From Mimachlamys varia (Eukaryota > Mollusca > Bivalvia > Pectinida > Pectinidae), in contig OX392541.1 in assembly GCA_947623455.1 (NCBI GenBank), positions 5,656,701 through 5,720,700 of the forward strand: a DNA stretch of 64,000 bases, given 5' to 3'. The position numbers and the translations under genes were made by a program. Within the stretch, counting starts at the first letter, position 1, and each line of letters starts with the position of its first letter. Below are positions 25,190 to 37,735 of the stretch, piece by piece. The notes beneath the pieces are model-generated. The model ran no database searches and had not been told where the DNA came from. It saw only the letters and a program-made list of their open reading frames with translations.

Positions 25190-28085
25190 TCCCTCTCCAC
25201 ACTTGTTACTAATCCCTCTCCACACCTAGTACTAATTCCCTCTCCACACCTAGTACTAATCCCTCTCCACACCTAGTACTAATTCCTCTCCACACTTAGT
25301 ACTAATCCCTCTCCACACCTAGTACTAATCCCTCTCCACACCTAGTACTAATCCCTCTCCACACCTAGTACTAATTCCTCTCCACACCTAGTACTAATCC
25401 CTCTCCACACCTAGTACTAATCCCTCTCCACACCTAGTACTAATCCCTCTCCACACCTAGTACTAATCCCTCTCCACACCTAGTACTAATCCCTCTCCAC
25501 ACCTAGTACTAATCCCTCTCCACACCTAGTACTAATCCCTCTCCACACCTAGTACTAATCCCTCTCCACACCTAGTACTAATCCCTCTCCACACCTAGTA
25601 CTAATTCCTCTCCACACTTGTTACTAATCCCTCTCCACACCTAGTACTAATCCCTCTCCACACTTGTTACTAATCCCTCTCCACACCTAGTACTAATCCC
25701 TCTCCACACCTAGTACTAATCCCTCTCCACACTTGTTACTAATCCCTCTCCACACCTAGTACTAATCCCTCTCCACACCTAGTACTAATCCCTCTCCACA
25801 CCTAGTACTAATCCCTCTCCACACTTGTTACTAATCCCTCTCCACACCTAGTACTAATTCCTCTCCACACCTAGTACTTATCCCTCTCCACACCTAGTAC
25901 TAATTCCTCTCCACACCTAGTACTAATCCCTCTCCACACTTGTTACTAATCCCTCTCCACACCTAGTACTAATCCCTCTCCACACCTTGTACTAATCCCT
26001 CTCCACACCTAGTACTAATCCCTCTCCACACTTGTTACTAATTCCCTCTCCACACCTAGTACTAATTCCCTCTCCACACTTGTCACTAATCCCTCTCCAC
26101 ACTTGTTACTAATCCCTCTCCACACTTGTTACTAATCCCTCTCCACACCTAGTACTAATTTCTCCACACACTTGTTACTAATTCCCTCTCCACACTTGTT
26201 ACTAATCCCTCTCCACACTTGTTACTAATCTCTCTCCACACTTGTTACTAATCCCTCTCCACACTTGTTACTTATCCTCTCCACACTTAGTACTAATCCC
26301 TCTCCACACCTAGTACTAATCCCTCTCCACACTTGTTACTAATCCCTCTCCACACTTTTAACTAATCCCTCTCCACACTTGTTACTAATCCCTCTCCACA
26401 CCTAGTACTAATTCCCTATTCACACCTAGTACTAATTCCCCCTCCACACCTAGTACTAATCCCTCTCCACACCTAGTACTAATCCCTCTCCACACCTAGT
26501 ACTAATTCCCTATTCACACCTAGTACTAATTCCCCCTCCACACCTAGTACTAAATCCCTCTCCACACCTGATACTAATTCCCTATCCACACCTAGTACTA
26601 ATTCCCCATCCACACCTAGTACTTATTCCCTCTCCACACCTAGTACTAATTCCCTCTCCACACTTGTCACTAATCCCTCTCTACACTTGTTACTAATCCC
26701 TCTCCACACTTGTTACTAATCCCTCTCCACACTTGTTACTAATCCCTCTCCACACTTGTTACTAATCCCTCTCCACACCTAGTACTAATCCCTCTCCACA
26801 CTTGTCACTAATCCCTCTCCACACCTAGTACTAATCCCTCTCCACACCTAGTACTAATCTCTCTCCACACCTAGTACTAATTCCCCATCCACACCTAGTA
26901 CTAATCCCTCTTAACACCTAGTACTTATTCCCTCTCCACACTTGTCACTAATCCCTCTCCACACCTAGTACTAATTCCCTCTCCACACTTGTCACTAATC
27001 CCTCTCCACACTTGTTACTAATCCCTCTCCACACTTGTTACTAATCCCTCTCCACACTTGTTACTAATCCCTCTCCACACTTGTTACTAATCCCTCTCCA
27101 CACTTGTTACTAATCCCTCTCCACACCTGGTACTAATCCCTCTCCACACCTAGTACTAATCTCTCTCCACACCTAGTACTAATTCCCCATCCACACCTAG
27201 TACTAATCCCTCTCCACACCTAGTACTTATTCCCTCTCCACACTTGTTACTAATCCCTCTCCACACCTAGTACTTATTCCCTCTCCACACTTGTCACTAA
27301 TCCCTCTCCACACCTAGTACTTATTCCCTCTCCACACTTGTCACTAATCCCTCTCCACACCTAGTACTAATTCCCTCTCCACACTTGTCACTAATCCCTC
27401 TCCACACTTGTTACTAATCCCTCTCCACACTTGTTACTAATCCCTCTCCACACTTGTTACTAATCCCTCTCCACACTTGTTACTAATCCCTCTCCACACT
27501 TGTTACTAATCCCTCTCCACGCCTAGTACTAATCCCTCTCCACACCTAGTACTAATCCCTCTCCACACTTGTTACTAATCCCACTCCACACTTGTTACTA
27601 ATCCCTCTCCACACTCGTTACTAATCCATCTCCGCACTTGTTACTAATCCCTCTCCACACTTGTCACTAATCCCTCTCCACACTTAGTACTAATCCCTCT
27701 CCACACCTAGTTCTAATTCCCCATCCACACCTAGTACTTATTCCCTCTCCACACCTAGTACTAATTCCCTCTCCACACTTGTTACTAATCCCTCTCCACA
27801 CTTGTTACTAATCCCACTCCACACTTGTTACTAATCCCTCTCCGCACTTGTTACTAATCCCTCTCCACACTTGTCACTAATCCCTCTCCACACTTAGTAC
27901 TAATCCCTCTCCACACCTAGTACTAATCCCTCTCCACACTTGTTACTAATCCCACTCCACACTTGTTACTAATCCCTCTCCACACTCGTTACTAATCCCT
28001 CTCCGCACTTGTTACTAATCCCTCTCCACACTTGTCACTAATCCCTCTCCACACTTAGTACTAATCCCTCTCCACACCTAGTTCT
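25190..28085. repeat. 23-bp minisatellite array (CTCCACACCTAGTACTAA family)
   Basis: About 125 copies of a 23-bp unit, CCCTCTCCACACCTAGTACT plus AAT, with two main variants at the 3' half: ACCTAGTACT and ACTTGTTACT. The variants occur in runs, showing block amplification. Occasional 24-bp units carry an extra T (AATTCCC). The + strand is almost devoid of G. It grades into the 24-bp array that follows. Confidence 0.97.
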
Positions 28086-29085
28086 AATTTCCTATCCACA
28101 CCTAGTACTAATTCCTTCTCCACACCTAGTTCTAATTCCCTGTCCACACCTAGTTTTCATTCCCTGTCCACACCTAGTTCTAATTCCCTGTCCACACCTA
28201 GTTTTAATTTCCTATCCACACCTAGTACTAATTCCTTCTCCACACCTAGTTCTAATTCCCTGTCCACACCTAGTTCTAATTCCCTCTCCACACCTAGTTC
28301 TAATTCCCTCTCCACACCTAGTTCTAATTTCCTATCCACACCTAGTACTAATTCCTTCTCCACACCTAGTTCTAATTCCCTGTCCACACCTAGTTCTAAT
28401 TCCCTGTCCACACCTAGTTTTCATTCCCTGTCCACACCTAGTTCTAATTCCCTGTCCACACCTAGTACTAATTCCCTGTCCACACCTAGTTCTAATTCCC
28501 TGTCCACACCTAGTTTTCATTCCCTGTCCACACCTAGTTCTAATTCCCTGTCCACACCAAGTTTTAATTCCCTGTCCACACCAAGTTCTAATTCCCTGTC
28601 CACACCTAGTTTTCATTCCCTGTCCACACCTAGTTTTAATTCCCTGTCCACACCAAGTTTTAATTCCCTGTCCACACCTAGTTCTAATTCCCTGTCCACA
28701 CATAGTTTTAATTCCCTGTCCACACCTAGTTCTAATTCCCTGTCCGCACCTTGTTCTAATTCCCAGTCCACACCAAGTTCTAATTCCCTGTCCACACCTA
28801 GTTTTAATTCCCTGTCCACACCAAGTTCTAATTCCCTATCCACACCTAGTACTAATTCCCTCTCCACACCTAGTACTTATTCCCTGTCCACACCAAGTTT
28901 TAATTCCCTTTCCGCACCTTGTTCTAATTCCCTGTCCACACCTAGTTTTAATTCCCTGTCCACACCAAGTTTTAATTCCCTGTCCACACCTAGTTCTAAT
29001 TCCCTGTCCACACATAGTTTTAATTCCCTGTCCACACCAAGTTCTAATTCCCTGTCCACACCAAGTTCTTATTCCCCGTCCATCA
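28086..29085. repeat. 24-bp minisatellite array derived from the preceding 23-bp unit
   Basis: From about 28086 the unit becomes CCCTGTCCACACCTAGTTCT plus AATT (24 bp), with CTGTCC replacing CTCTCC and TTCT or TTTT replacing TACT. The one-base expansion makes the period divisible by three. The region is therefore open in minus-strand frames (84-123 codons) that encode eight-residue repeats such as D-R-E-L-E-L-G-V. I regard these frames as artefacts. Ends at about 29085. Confidence 0.95.
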
Positions 29086-30690
29086 GTTTGTCCAAATCAA
29101 TCAAAATATCTACTTTCCCCAATGCCCGTTTTGACAATGTCGGTAAACTGATTAACCTCAATCATAGATCCTGATCTATCAGTCCTTGAACTTGTCACCT
29201 CATGACCTTGAGTATAGGTATAGGTCAACTTGTCTGTGGCCATCAGACTATTCTGACAAGTAACTAAATGAAATCTATGTCTTGTTCTCACGAGAAGAAT
29301 TTTGTTTGTTGTCATATTCGACCACTGTGAACGTAGCCATTTTTCAGTAAAATGTTATTCATGTACAAAGAACACCCTACGCTGTATGGATCTTATAATT
29401 TAAAAAAGCATTTTTAGTATTTTAAGAAACTTGACTCCGATGACGTTTTTATAGGTCAAACGTTATGCTCCCATTTCCTTTGTCTGAAAGCACATCACGA
29501 CATCACTATTTCTAACTAAATAACATGGTTCCGATATTCCACCTTTTGGTTATCAAAAGAGGTTGTTTGAATTTTTTTGAACAAATTTGACGCCTCTTAC
29601 AGTTCAAGGTCATATTATTTCGAGAACTTTATTAAATCATGCTTTTAAAGCGTCTTTGCGTTATTCTGATTAAAACAAATTTTTGATTTCTTCTCAAACT
29701 TTATGGAACATGAAAGAATCCGCTGTAAGCACATATTTAATTTGTTGTCTCACTAGGCATCACTTACATATAGGACAGGTAGACTAAACTGTCCATTCTC
29801 ACTAGGCATCACTTACATGTAGGACAGATAGACTAAACTGTCCATTCTTTCTAGGCATCACTTACATGTAGGACAGATAGATTAAACTCTCTATTCTTTC
29901 ATGGATGTCGACCACAAAAAAGTCGAAATTTCTCGACTTTGCAATCATAGAAACTATAGCCGCCCTCCCCTGTTGTACTCTTGGAAGGAACTGAAATTCA
30001 TATATTAATCTTAAAGGGGGAAATGAGACATTCTAATAATATATTCAAATACGTTTGCGTCGGTACAATAGCTAACAAGTTCAAGTTTATCTTTTAGACG
30101 CAGAAATATGACTAAACAATTGGTTCCGAACATAAGCATGAGAGAGAGCGCGCCACAGACGTATAACTGTTATCAAAATTGTTTTATATGGCCGAGATTT
30201 GTATCTGAAGCCTAATGGTCGGGTACCCGTACTACAATCCTTTATCCCGCCCGGCGGTATCGTCTGCCATCTCTAAAAACATATCATAATAAACTATTAC
30301 ACTGTCATAAAGTGCCCTAACCGTTTGTGTTAGGTGTTCCTCAGTGTTTATGATGGCGACTTGGGGTATCTGTCTGTGTAAACACCATGTAAATCAGCAC
30401 GGCCTGTCAACAGCCAGCTCACTACGTAAAGGGGCCCCTACAGGACTGTTCACAACTATAATATGAGTAATCGCTTTGTCAAAACGACACATACAATGAT
30501 ATATCAGAATTTTCTTTTTTATTTTAACACCAAAATATTAATACGATCGATGGTTTCTTTGTGCCCTATGAACATTTGTGTTTATCTAAAAACAAGCAAC
30601 GTTTGGTGTTAGAGACCGGAATACAACCAGATACCTCCGGGTATAATCCCAGGACTGATCAACGTAGGTCTCAAACACGCGACCAAGTGA
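29086..30690. other. Unique intronic sequence with a three-copy 48-bp repeat
   Basis: No exon recognised. It contains the short repeat at 29752-29893, and otherwise AT-rich unique sequence. Confidence 0.5.
29752..29893. repeat. 48-bp tandem repeat, 3 copies
   Basis: Three copies of a unit containing TAGGCATCACTTACATGTAG followed by GACAGATAGACTAAACTGTC. Copy 3 is the most diverged (TCTCTATTCTTTC). Confidence 0.9.
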
Positions 30691-33600
30691 TGGAGGACTA
30701 GTGATTGTGGTCCACGCTGTCCTTGTTTATTTTCGACATTCAATCAGGGTGATCCACGCCGTCCTTGTTTGTCTCCCGTCACTCCGTCAGGGTGTTCCAC
30801 TCCGTCCTCGTTTGTCCCGTCACTCCGTCAGGGTGATCCATTCCGTCCTCGTTTGTCACCCGTCACTCCGTCAGGGTGTTCCACTCCGTCCACGTTTGTC
30901 TCCTGTCATTTCATCAGGGTGATCCACTCCGTCCTCGTTTGTCACCCGTCACTTCGTCAGTGTGATCCATTCTGTTCTCGTTTGTCTCCCATCACTCCGT
31001 GAGGGTGATCCAATCTGCCCCCATTTGTTCCCCGTCATTTCGCTAAGGTGATCCACTCTGTCCCTATTTGTTCCCCTTAACTCCGTCAGGGTGATTCCAC
31101 TCTGCCACATTTGTTCCCCGTCACTCCGTCAGGGTGATCCACTCCGTCCTCGTTTGTCTCCCGTCACTCCGTCAGGGTGATCCATTCCGTCCTCGTTTGT
31201 CTCCCGTCACTCCGTCAGGGTGTTCCACTCCGTCCACGTTTGTCTCCCGTCACTTCGTCAGGGTGATCCACTCCGTCCTCGTTTGTTCCCCGTCACTTCG
31301 TCAGGGTGATCCACTCTGTCCCCATTTGTTCCCCTTAACTCCGTCAGGGTGATTCCACTCTACCACATTTGTTCCCCGTCACTCTGTCAGGGTGATCCAC
31401 TCTGCCCCCATTTGTTCCCCGTAACTCTGTCACGGTGATCCTCTTACCCCCATCTGTTTCCCGTCACTCCGTCAGGGCGACTCCACTCTGCCTCCATTTG
31501 TTCTCCGTCACTCCGTCAGGGTGATTCCACTCTGCTTTCATTTGTTCCCCGTCATTCCGACAGGATGATTCCACTCTGTCCCCATTTGTTCCCCGTCACT
31601 CCGTCAGGGCGATCGTCTCTGCCCCCATTTGTTCCCCGTCACTCCGTCACGGTGATCCACTTTACCCCCATCTGTTTCCCGTCACTCCGTCAGGTTGATT
31701 CCACTCTGCCTCCATTTGTTCTCCGTCACTCCGTCAGGGTGATTCCACTCTGCTTCCATTTGTTCCCCGTCATTCCGACAGGATGATTCCACTCTGTCCC
31801 CATTTGTTCCCCGTCAATCCGTCAGGGTGATTCCACTCTGCTTCCATTTGTTCCCCGTCATTCCATCAGGGTGACTCCACTTTGCCTCCATTTGTTCCCC
31901 GTCACTCCGTCAGGGTGATCCACTCGGTCCTCGTTTGTCACCCGTCACTTCGTCAGTGTGATCCATTCTGTTCTCGTTTGTCTCCCATCACTCCGTGAGG
32001 GTGATCCAATCTGCCCCCATTTGTTCCCCGTCATTTCGCTAAGGTGATCCACTCTGTCCCTATTTGTTCCCCTTAACTCCGTCAGGGTGATTCCACTCTG
32101 CCACATTTGTTCCCCGTCACTCCGTCAGGGTGATCCACTCCGTCCTCGTTTGTCTCCCGTCACTCCGTCAGGGTGATCCATTCCGTCCTCGTTTGTCTCC
32201 CGTCACTCCGTCAGGGTGTTCCACTCCGTCCACGTTTGTCTCCCGTCACTTCGTCAGGGTGATCCACTCCGTCCTCGTTTGTTCCCCGTCACTTCGTCAG
32301 GGTGATCCACTCTGTCCCCATTTGTTCCCCTTAACTCCGTCAGGGTGATTCCACTCTACCACATTTGTTCCCCGTCACTCTGTCAGGGTGATCCACTCTG
32401 CCCCCATTTGTTCCCCGTAACTCTGTCACGGTGATCCTCTTACCCCCATCTGTTTCCCGTCACTCCGTCAGGGCGACTCCACTCTGCCTCCATTTGTTCT
32501 CCGTCACTCCGTCAGGGTGATTCCACTCTGCTTTCATTTGTTCCCCGTCATTCCGACAGGATGATTCCACTCTGTCCCCATTTGTTCCCCGTCACTCCGT
32601 CAGGGCGATCGTCTCTGCCCCCATTTGTTCCCCGTCACTCCGTCACGGTGATCCACTTTACCCCCATCTGTTTCCCGTCACTCCGTCAGGTTGATTCCAC
32701 TCTGCCTCCATTTGTTCTCCGTCACTCCGTCAGGGTGATTCCACTCTGCTTCCATTTGTTCCCCGTCATTCCGACAGGATGATTCCACTCTGTCCCCATT
32801 TGTTCCCCGTCAATCCGTCAGGGTGATTCCACTCTGCTTCCATTTGTTCCCCGTCATTCCATCAGGGTGACTCCACTTTGCCTCCATTTGTTCCCCGTCA
32901 CTCCGTCAGGGTGATCCACTCGGTCCTCGTTTGTTTCCCGTCACTCCGTCAGGGTGATCCACTCCGTCCTCGTTTGTCTCCCGTCACTTCGTCAGGGTGA
33001 TCCATTCTGTTTTCGTTTGTCTCCCAGCACTCCGTGAGGGTGATCCACTCTGCCCCCATTTGTCTCCCGTCACTCCGTCAGGGTGATCCACTCGGTCCTC
33101 GTTTGTATCCCGTCACTCCGTCAGGGTGTTTCATTCCGTCCTCGTTTGTCTCCCGTCACTCCGTCAGGGTGATCCACTCCGTCCTCGTTTGTCTCCCGTC
33201 ACTTCGTCAGGGTGATCCATTCTGTTTTCGTTTGTCTCCCATCACTCCGTGAGGGTGATCCACTCTGTTCCCATTTGCCCCCGTCACTTCGCTAAGGTGA
33301 TCCACTCTGTCCCCATCCCCGTAACTCCGTCAGGGTGATTCCACTCTGCTTCCATTTGTTCCCCGTCATTCCGTCAGGGTGATTCCACTTTACCCCCATT
33401 TTTTTCTCCGTCACGGTGATTCCACTCTGCTTCCATTTGTTCCCCGTCATTCCGACAGGATGATTCCACTCTGCCTCCATTTGTTCCCCGTCACTCCGTC
33501 AGGGTGATCCACTCCGTCCTCGTTTGTCTCCCGTCACTCCGTCAGGGTGATCCACTCCGTCCTCGTTTGTCTCCCGTCACTCCGTCAGGGTGATCCATTC

Positions 33601-34043
33601 TGTTTTCGTTTGTCTCCCATCACTCCGTGAGTGTGATCCACTCTGCCCCCATTTGTTCCCCGTCACTTCGCTAAGGTGATCCACTCTGCCCCCATTTGCC
33701 CCCGTCACTTCGCTAAGGTGATCCACTCTGTCCCCATCCCCGTAACTCCGTCAGGGTGATTCCACTCTGCCCCCATTTGTTCCCCGTCATTCCGTCCGGG
33801 TGATTCCACTCTGCCCCCATTTGTTCCCCGTCATTCCGACAGGATGATTCCACTCTGTCCCCATTTGTTCCCCGTCACTCCGTCAGGGTGATTCCACTCT
33901 GCCTCCATTTGTTCCCCGTCACTCCGTCAGGGTGATTCCACTCCGTCCTCGTTTGTCTCCCGTCACTTTGTCATGGTGATTCACTCTGCCCCCATTTGTT
34001 CCCCGGCAATCCGTCAGGGTGATCCACTTTACCCCCATTGTTT
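30691..34043. repeat. Minisatellite array of about 42-43 bp with a 996-bp internal duplication
   Basis: Units combine CGTCACTCCGTCAGGGTGAT, then CCACTCCGTCC or TCCACTCTGCC, then TCGTTTGTCTCC or CCATTTGTTCCC. About 78 units are present, in two subfamilies that occur in blocks (CGTTTGTCTCCC and CATTTGTTCCCC). The segment 30931-31926 recurs at 31927-32922, and I found no difference in the parts I compared. Reading frames of about 72 codons repeat identically at an offset of 996. Non-coding satellite. Confidence 0.96.
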
Positions 34044-34750
34044 TCCACATGAGTTTTCTGCACATATTAAGTTATAAAGACACACTTGTTTTTGTTGTCC
34101 TGATCAAGACGCATCGTTTACTCTTTGCGTCCTTTTGTCCTGGAATAGTGACCTACTTTTACTTGCTACCGTAATTACTTTGTTGTCATTTAATTTACAT
34201 AAACGTGTACTGATCCTCAGATACAATAATGACGTAATGATGTGGCGACGCTCACTGAGGTCGTTACGTACGGATACAGGTTATCTACTAACGAGTGTTG
34301 CGATAAGGCCCCTCATTTAGATAATCCCGGCTCGATTGTCCTACTGGTAAAGCAATTCCATGTACAGATATTTCCAATCGATTTAAAAGAGATTAATTGT
34401 CAGCAAACATTGTCTATCAGTTACCTGTGATCTGGGTGTAAAATAGGTGACAAATGAATCCCTATTTTACATGTTTGGTAAATCCTTTGGTAGATAACTT
34501 CTGTTTGGCAAAATAACTTTCAATTGACAAGTTATTAACTGTTGCTAATGTGCTTTAAATCCCGGGATAAGAAAATGAATACACGCCAGAGGCGCGAGCT
34601 ATCTATTGTTTACAAGATTTTCTAATCCGATTTCTTTTTTAGAAGGCTCCCGAAATATGTATTAATTCTCTCAGGTCGCACAAATAAAAAATAGATTAGA
34701 TTGACACATTTTTATAAACCGAAAAAGATTTCTTACTGCATGTGCTATTT
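34044..34750. other. Unique intronic sequence, nothing recognised
   Basis: Short random frames only. No repeat or exon signature. Confidence 0.5.
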
Positions 34751-35397
34751 TGAAATAGGATATATAGCATTAATGTGACTGGTATCAGGAAGAGGTATTC
34801 CGAATGCACTTTAATGTAATATACTGTAGGATATACATGAAACATTAATGTGGCCAGTATCCGGAAGAGGCATTCCGAATGTACTTTGATGTAATATACT
34901 GTAGTATATACATGTAGCACTAATGTGACGGTATTAGGAAGAGGTATTCCGAATGTACTTTGATGTAATATACTGTAGGATATACATGTAGCATTAATGT
35001 GGCCGGTATCCGGAAGAGGTATTCCGAATGTACTTTGATGTAATATACTGTAGTATAAACATGTAGCACTAATGTGACGGTATCAGGAAGAGGTATTCCG
35101 AATGTACTTTGATGTAAAATACTGTAGGATATACATGTAGCACTAATGTGACGGTATCAGGAAGAGGTATTCCGAATGTACTTTGATGTAAAATACTGTA
35201 GGATATACATGTAACATTAATGTGACGGTATCAGGAAGAGGTATTCCGAATGTACTTTGATGTAAAATACTGTAGGATATACATGTAACATTAATGTGGC
35301 CGGTATCAGGAAGAGGTATTCCGAATGTACTTTGATGTAAAATACTGTAGGATATACATGTAGCATTAATGTGACAGGTATCCGGAAGAGGTATCCC
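34751..35397. repeat. 74-bp tandem repeat, about 9 copies
   Basis: The unit contains CATTAATGTGACGGTATCAG, GAAGAGGTATTCCGAATGTA and CTTTGATGTAAAATACTGTA. Copies carry GTGGCCGGTATCCGG or GTGACGGTATCAGG variants in an alternating order in the first half, which suggests a 148-bp dimer. The last copy breaks off at ATCCCGCTAAC. Confidence 0.94.
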
Positions 35398-35439
35398 GCT
35401 AACTAAATTGTAAATTTGCACATCGCAAATTTCATTACG

Positions 35440-35800
35440 TTAAATATAGGTCTGTTACATGAGTGTATCGGGCCAATATCATCAAGATGTCTAGATCTGT
35501 TACATGATCGTTTCCTTTCTCAAAATAATGGTTGCTATAATAACTGGTCACTTTAAACAGGTTTTCTGCAGAAAAACACATTGTCCGGATAACTGCTTCT
35601 AAACCACTTGGCCAATTTCAATGAAACGTCACACAGATATAAATGACCATGTGTAGATGCGCATGCAACTTGTCTTTCTTAATATTATGGTTTCTATGGT
35701 AGCTAGTCACTATAGACAGATTTTCCTATTAAACATTTCTCCAGACATTAAACTCCTCCTAAACTGTTGATACAATATAAAGGAAGATATGTAGACTTTG
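35440..35800. repeat. Diverged direct duplication of a dispersed repeat
   Basis: Two parts resemble each other: 35505-35615 (TTTCTCAAAATAATGGTTGC, AACTGGTCACT, ACAGGTTTTCTG, then TCTAAACCACTTGG) and 35672-35770 (TTTCTTAATATTATGGTTTC, AGCTAGTCACT, ACAGATTTTCCT, then TCCTAAACTGTTG). The phrase 'taaaccacttggccaatttcaatgaaacg' matches a style of dispersed repeat I recall from mollusc genomes. The class is unknown. Confidence 0.4.
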
Positions 35801-35897
35801 ACATTTACATATGCATGCAAAATTCATTGCATTTGTAAAAACTCTAAACAAAGTGTCAGTACTACAAAAAAAAACTGTATTTTGCAAACAACATGGA

Positions 35898-35913
35898 GGG
35901 GGGGGGGGGGGGG
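35898..35913 (+). repeat. Homopolymer run of 16 G
   Basis: An uninterrupted G16 tract followed by TGTGTGT. It is likely to be length-polymorphic and error-prone in sequencing. Confidence 0.98.
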
Positions 35914-36403
35914 TGTGTATTAGTCAGTCATCAGCTTACGGTGCTAGTTTATTCTACCTGGTTAGTATAACACCACATTAACCTCGTCAAAGGTCCTTAA
36001 TTTTTATGCTAGATATGAAACTTTTTTGCAAAAGACTGAAATGGCATTAGATAAAGCATGTTAAAGCAGGAGGTATCGTGACGTCACAATGATTATAACG
36101 TCATTAACGCAATATTGACTTAATGTTTCCAAGTGACCAAGTTTTAGCCAATCAGAAAGTGGTAAAAAATATCAATTTCTGGGCACATTTATATGAATTG
36201 GCCATTGAATTTTTCTCTGCTGCAGATGAAAACAACACCATTGACTCAAGACCAAAATTATTTAGTTTGCACAGAAATAAGTTGTTAAAAATTAAAGCAA
36301 GCTTGCTTTTTCTATTAAAGGGTTTTTCCTCTTTCTCTTTTATCCATTACTGAAAGGACGATGCCTCCTTTCAGAAAAGTTCAGAAGAACAAATTATAAT
36401 TGG

Positions 36404-37643
36404 CACGATGACAATGAGCATGATGACAATGAGCACGATGAAAATGAGCACGATGATAATAAGCACGATGTAAATGAGTACGATGCCAATTAGCACGATG
36501 ACAATGAGCACGATGACAATGAGTACGATCACAATGAGCAAGATGACAATGGGCACGATGATAATGAGCACGATAACAATGGGCACGATGATAATGAGCA
36601 CGATGACAATGAGCACGATGATAATGAGCACGATGATAATGAGCACGATGATAATGAGCACGATGATAATGAGCACGATGATAATGAGCAAGCTAACAAT
36701 GGGCACGATGATAATGAGCAAGCTAACAATGAGCACGATGATAATGAGCACGATGACAATGAGCACGATGATAATGAGCACGATGATAATGAGCACGATG
36801 ATAATGAGCACGATGATAATGAGCACGATGACAATGAGCGAGATGATAATGAGCACGATGATAATGAGCACGATGATAATGAGAACGATGATAATGAGCA
36901 CGATGATAATGAGCATGATAACAATGAGCACGATGATAATGAGCAATATGACAATGAGTACGATCACAATGAGCAAGATGACAATGAGCACGATGATAAT
37001 GAGCAAGCTAACAATGAGCACGATGATAATGAGCAAGCTAACAATGAGCACGATGATAATGAGCACGATGACAATGAGCACGATGATAATGAGCACGATG
37101 ACAATGAGCAAGATAACAATGGGCACGATGATAATGAGAACGGTGACAGTGAGCACGATGACAATGAGAACGGTGACAATGAGCACGATGACAATGAGCA
37201 AAATAACAATGGGCACGGTGATAATGAGCACGATGACAATGAGCACGATGATAATGAGCACGATGACAATGAGCGAGATGATAATGAGCACGATGATAAT
37301 GAGCAAGATGACAATGAGCACAATGACAATGAGCACGATGATAATGAGCAAGATGACGATGAGCACGATGATAATGAGCACGATGACAATGGGCACGATG
37401 ACAATGAGCACGGTGACAATGAGCATAATGATAATGAGCACGATGACAATGAGCGAGATGATAATGAGCACGATGATAATGAGCAAGATGACAATGAGCA
37501 CAATGACAATGAGCACGATGATAATGAGCGAGATGATAATGAGCACGGTGACAATGAGCATAATGATAATGAGCAAGATGACGATGAGCACGATGATAAT
37601 GAGCACGATGAAAATGAGCACGGTGACAATGAGCACGATGACG
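36404..37643. repeat. 15-bp minisatellite array, about 83 copies, open on both strands
   Basis: The unit is CACGATGATAATGAG (15 bp), with GATGACAAT, AAGCTAACAAT, CGGTGACAAT and GCGAGATGAT variants. Every frame lacks stops, so frames of 403 codons (+) and 421, 221 and 141 codons (-) run through it, encoding five-residue repeats such as M-S-T-M-I or L-I-I-I-V. The minus-strand hydrophobic frame is an artefact. The last ~500 bp show a longer repeating block containing GAGCGAGATGATAATGAGC (about 37260-37345 and 37440-37525, 180 bp apart, 12 units). Confidence 0.96.
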
Positions 37644-37735
37644 AAAATTACCCTAAAATATCGTTTTCATGTTCAGTATGAATGATGACGTCATATCGCA
37701 CCTCCATGTACAAAGTGTACACTACCAATCTGTTA

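Noticed and set aside
28157..29059. Minus-strand frames with eight-residue charged repeats resembling coiled-coil or structural proteins
   Set aside because: They arise only where the satellite period changes from 23 to 24 bp, are broken into several frames, and lack ends or splice sites of their own.
36371..37685. Long frames of 403 (+) and 421 (-) codons
   Set aside because: Both strands are open because the 15-bp unit has no stop in any of these frames. The hydrophobic I/V/L product is an artefact of the ATTATCATC complement.
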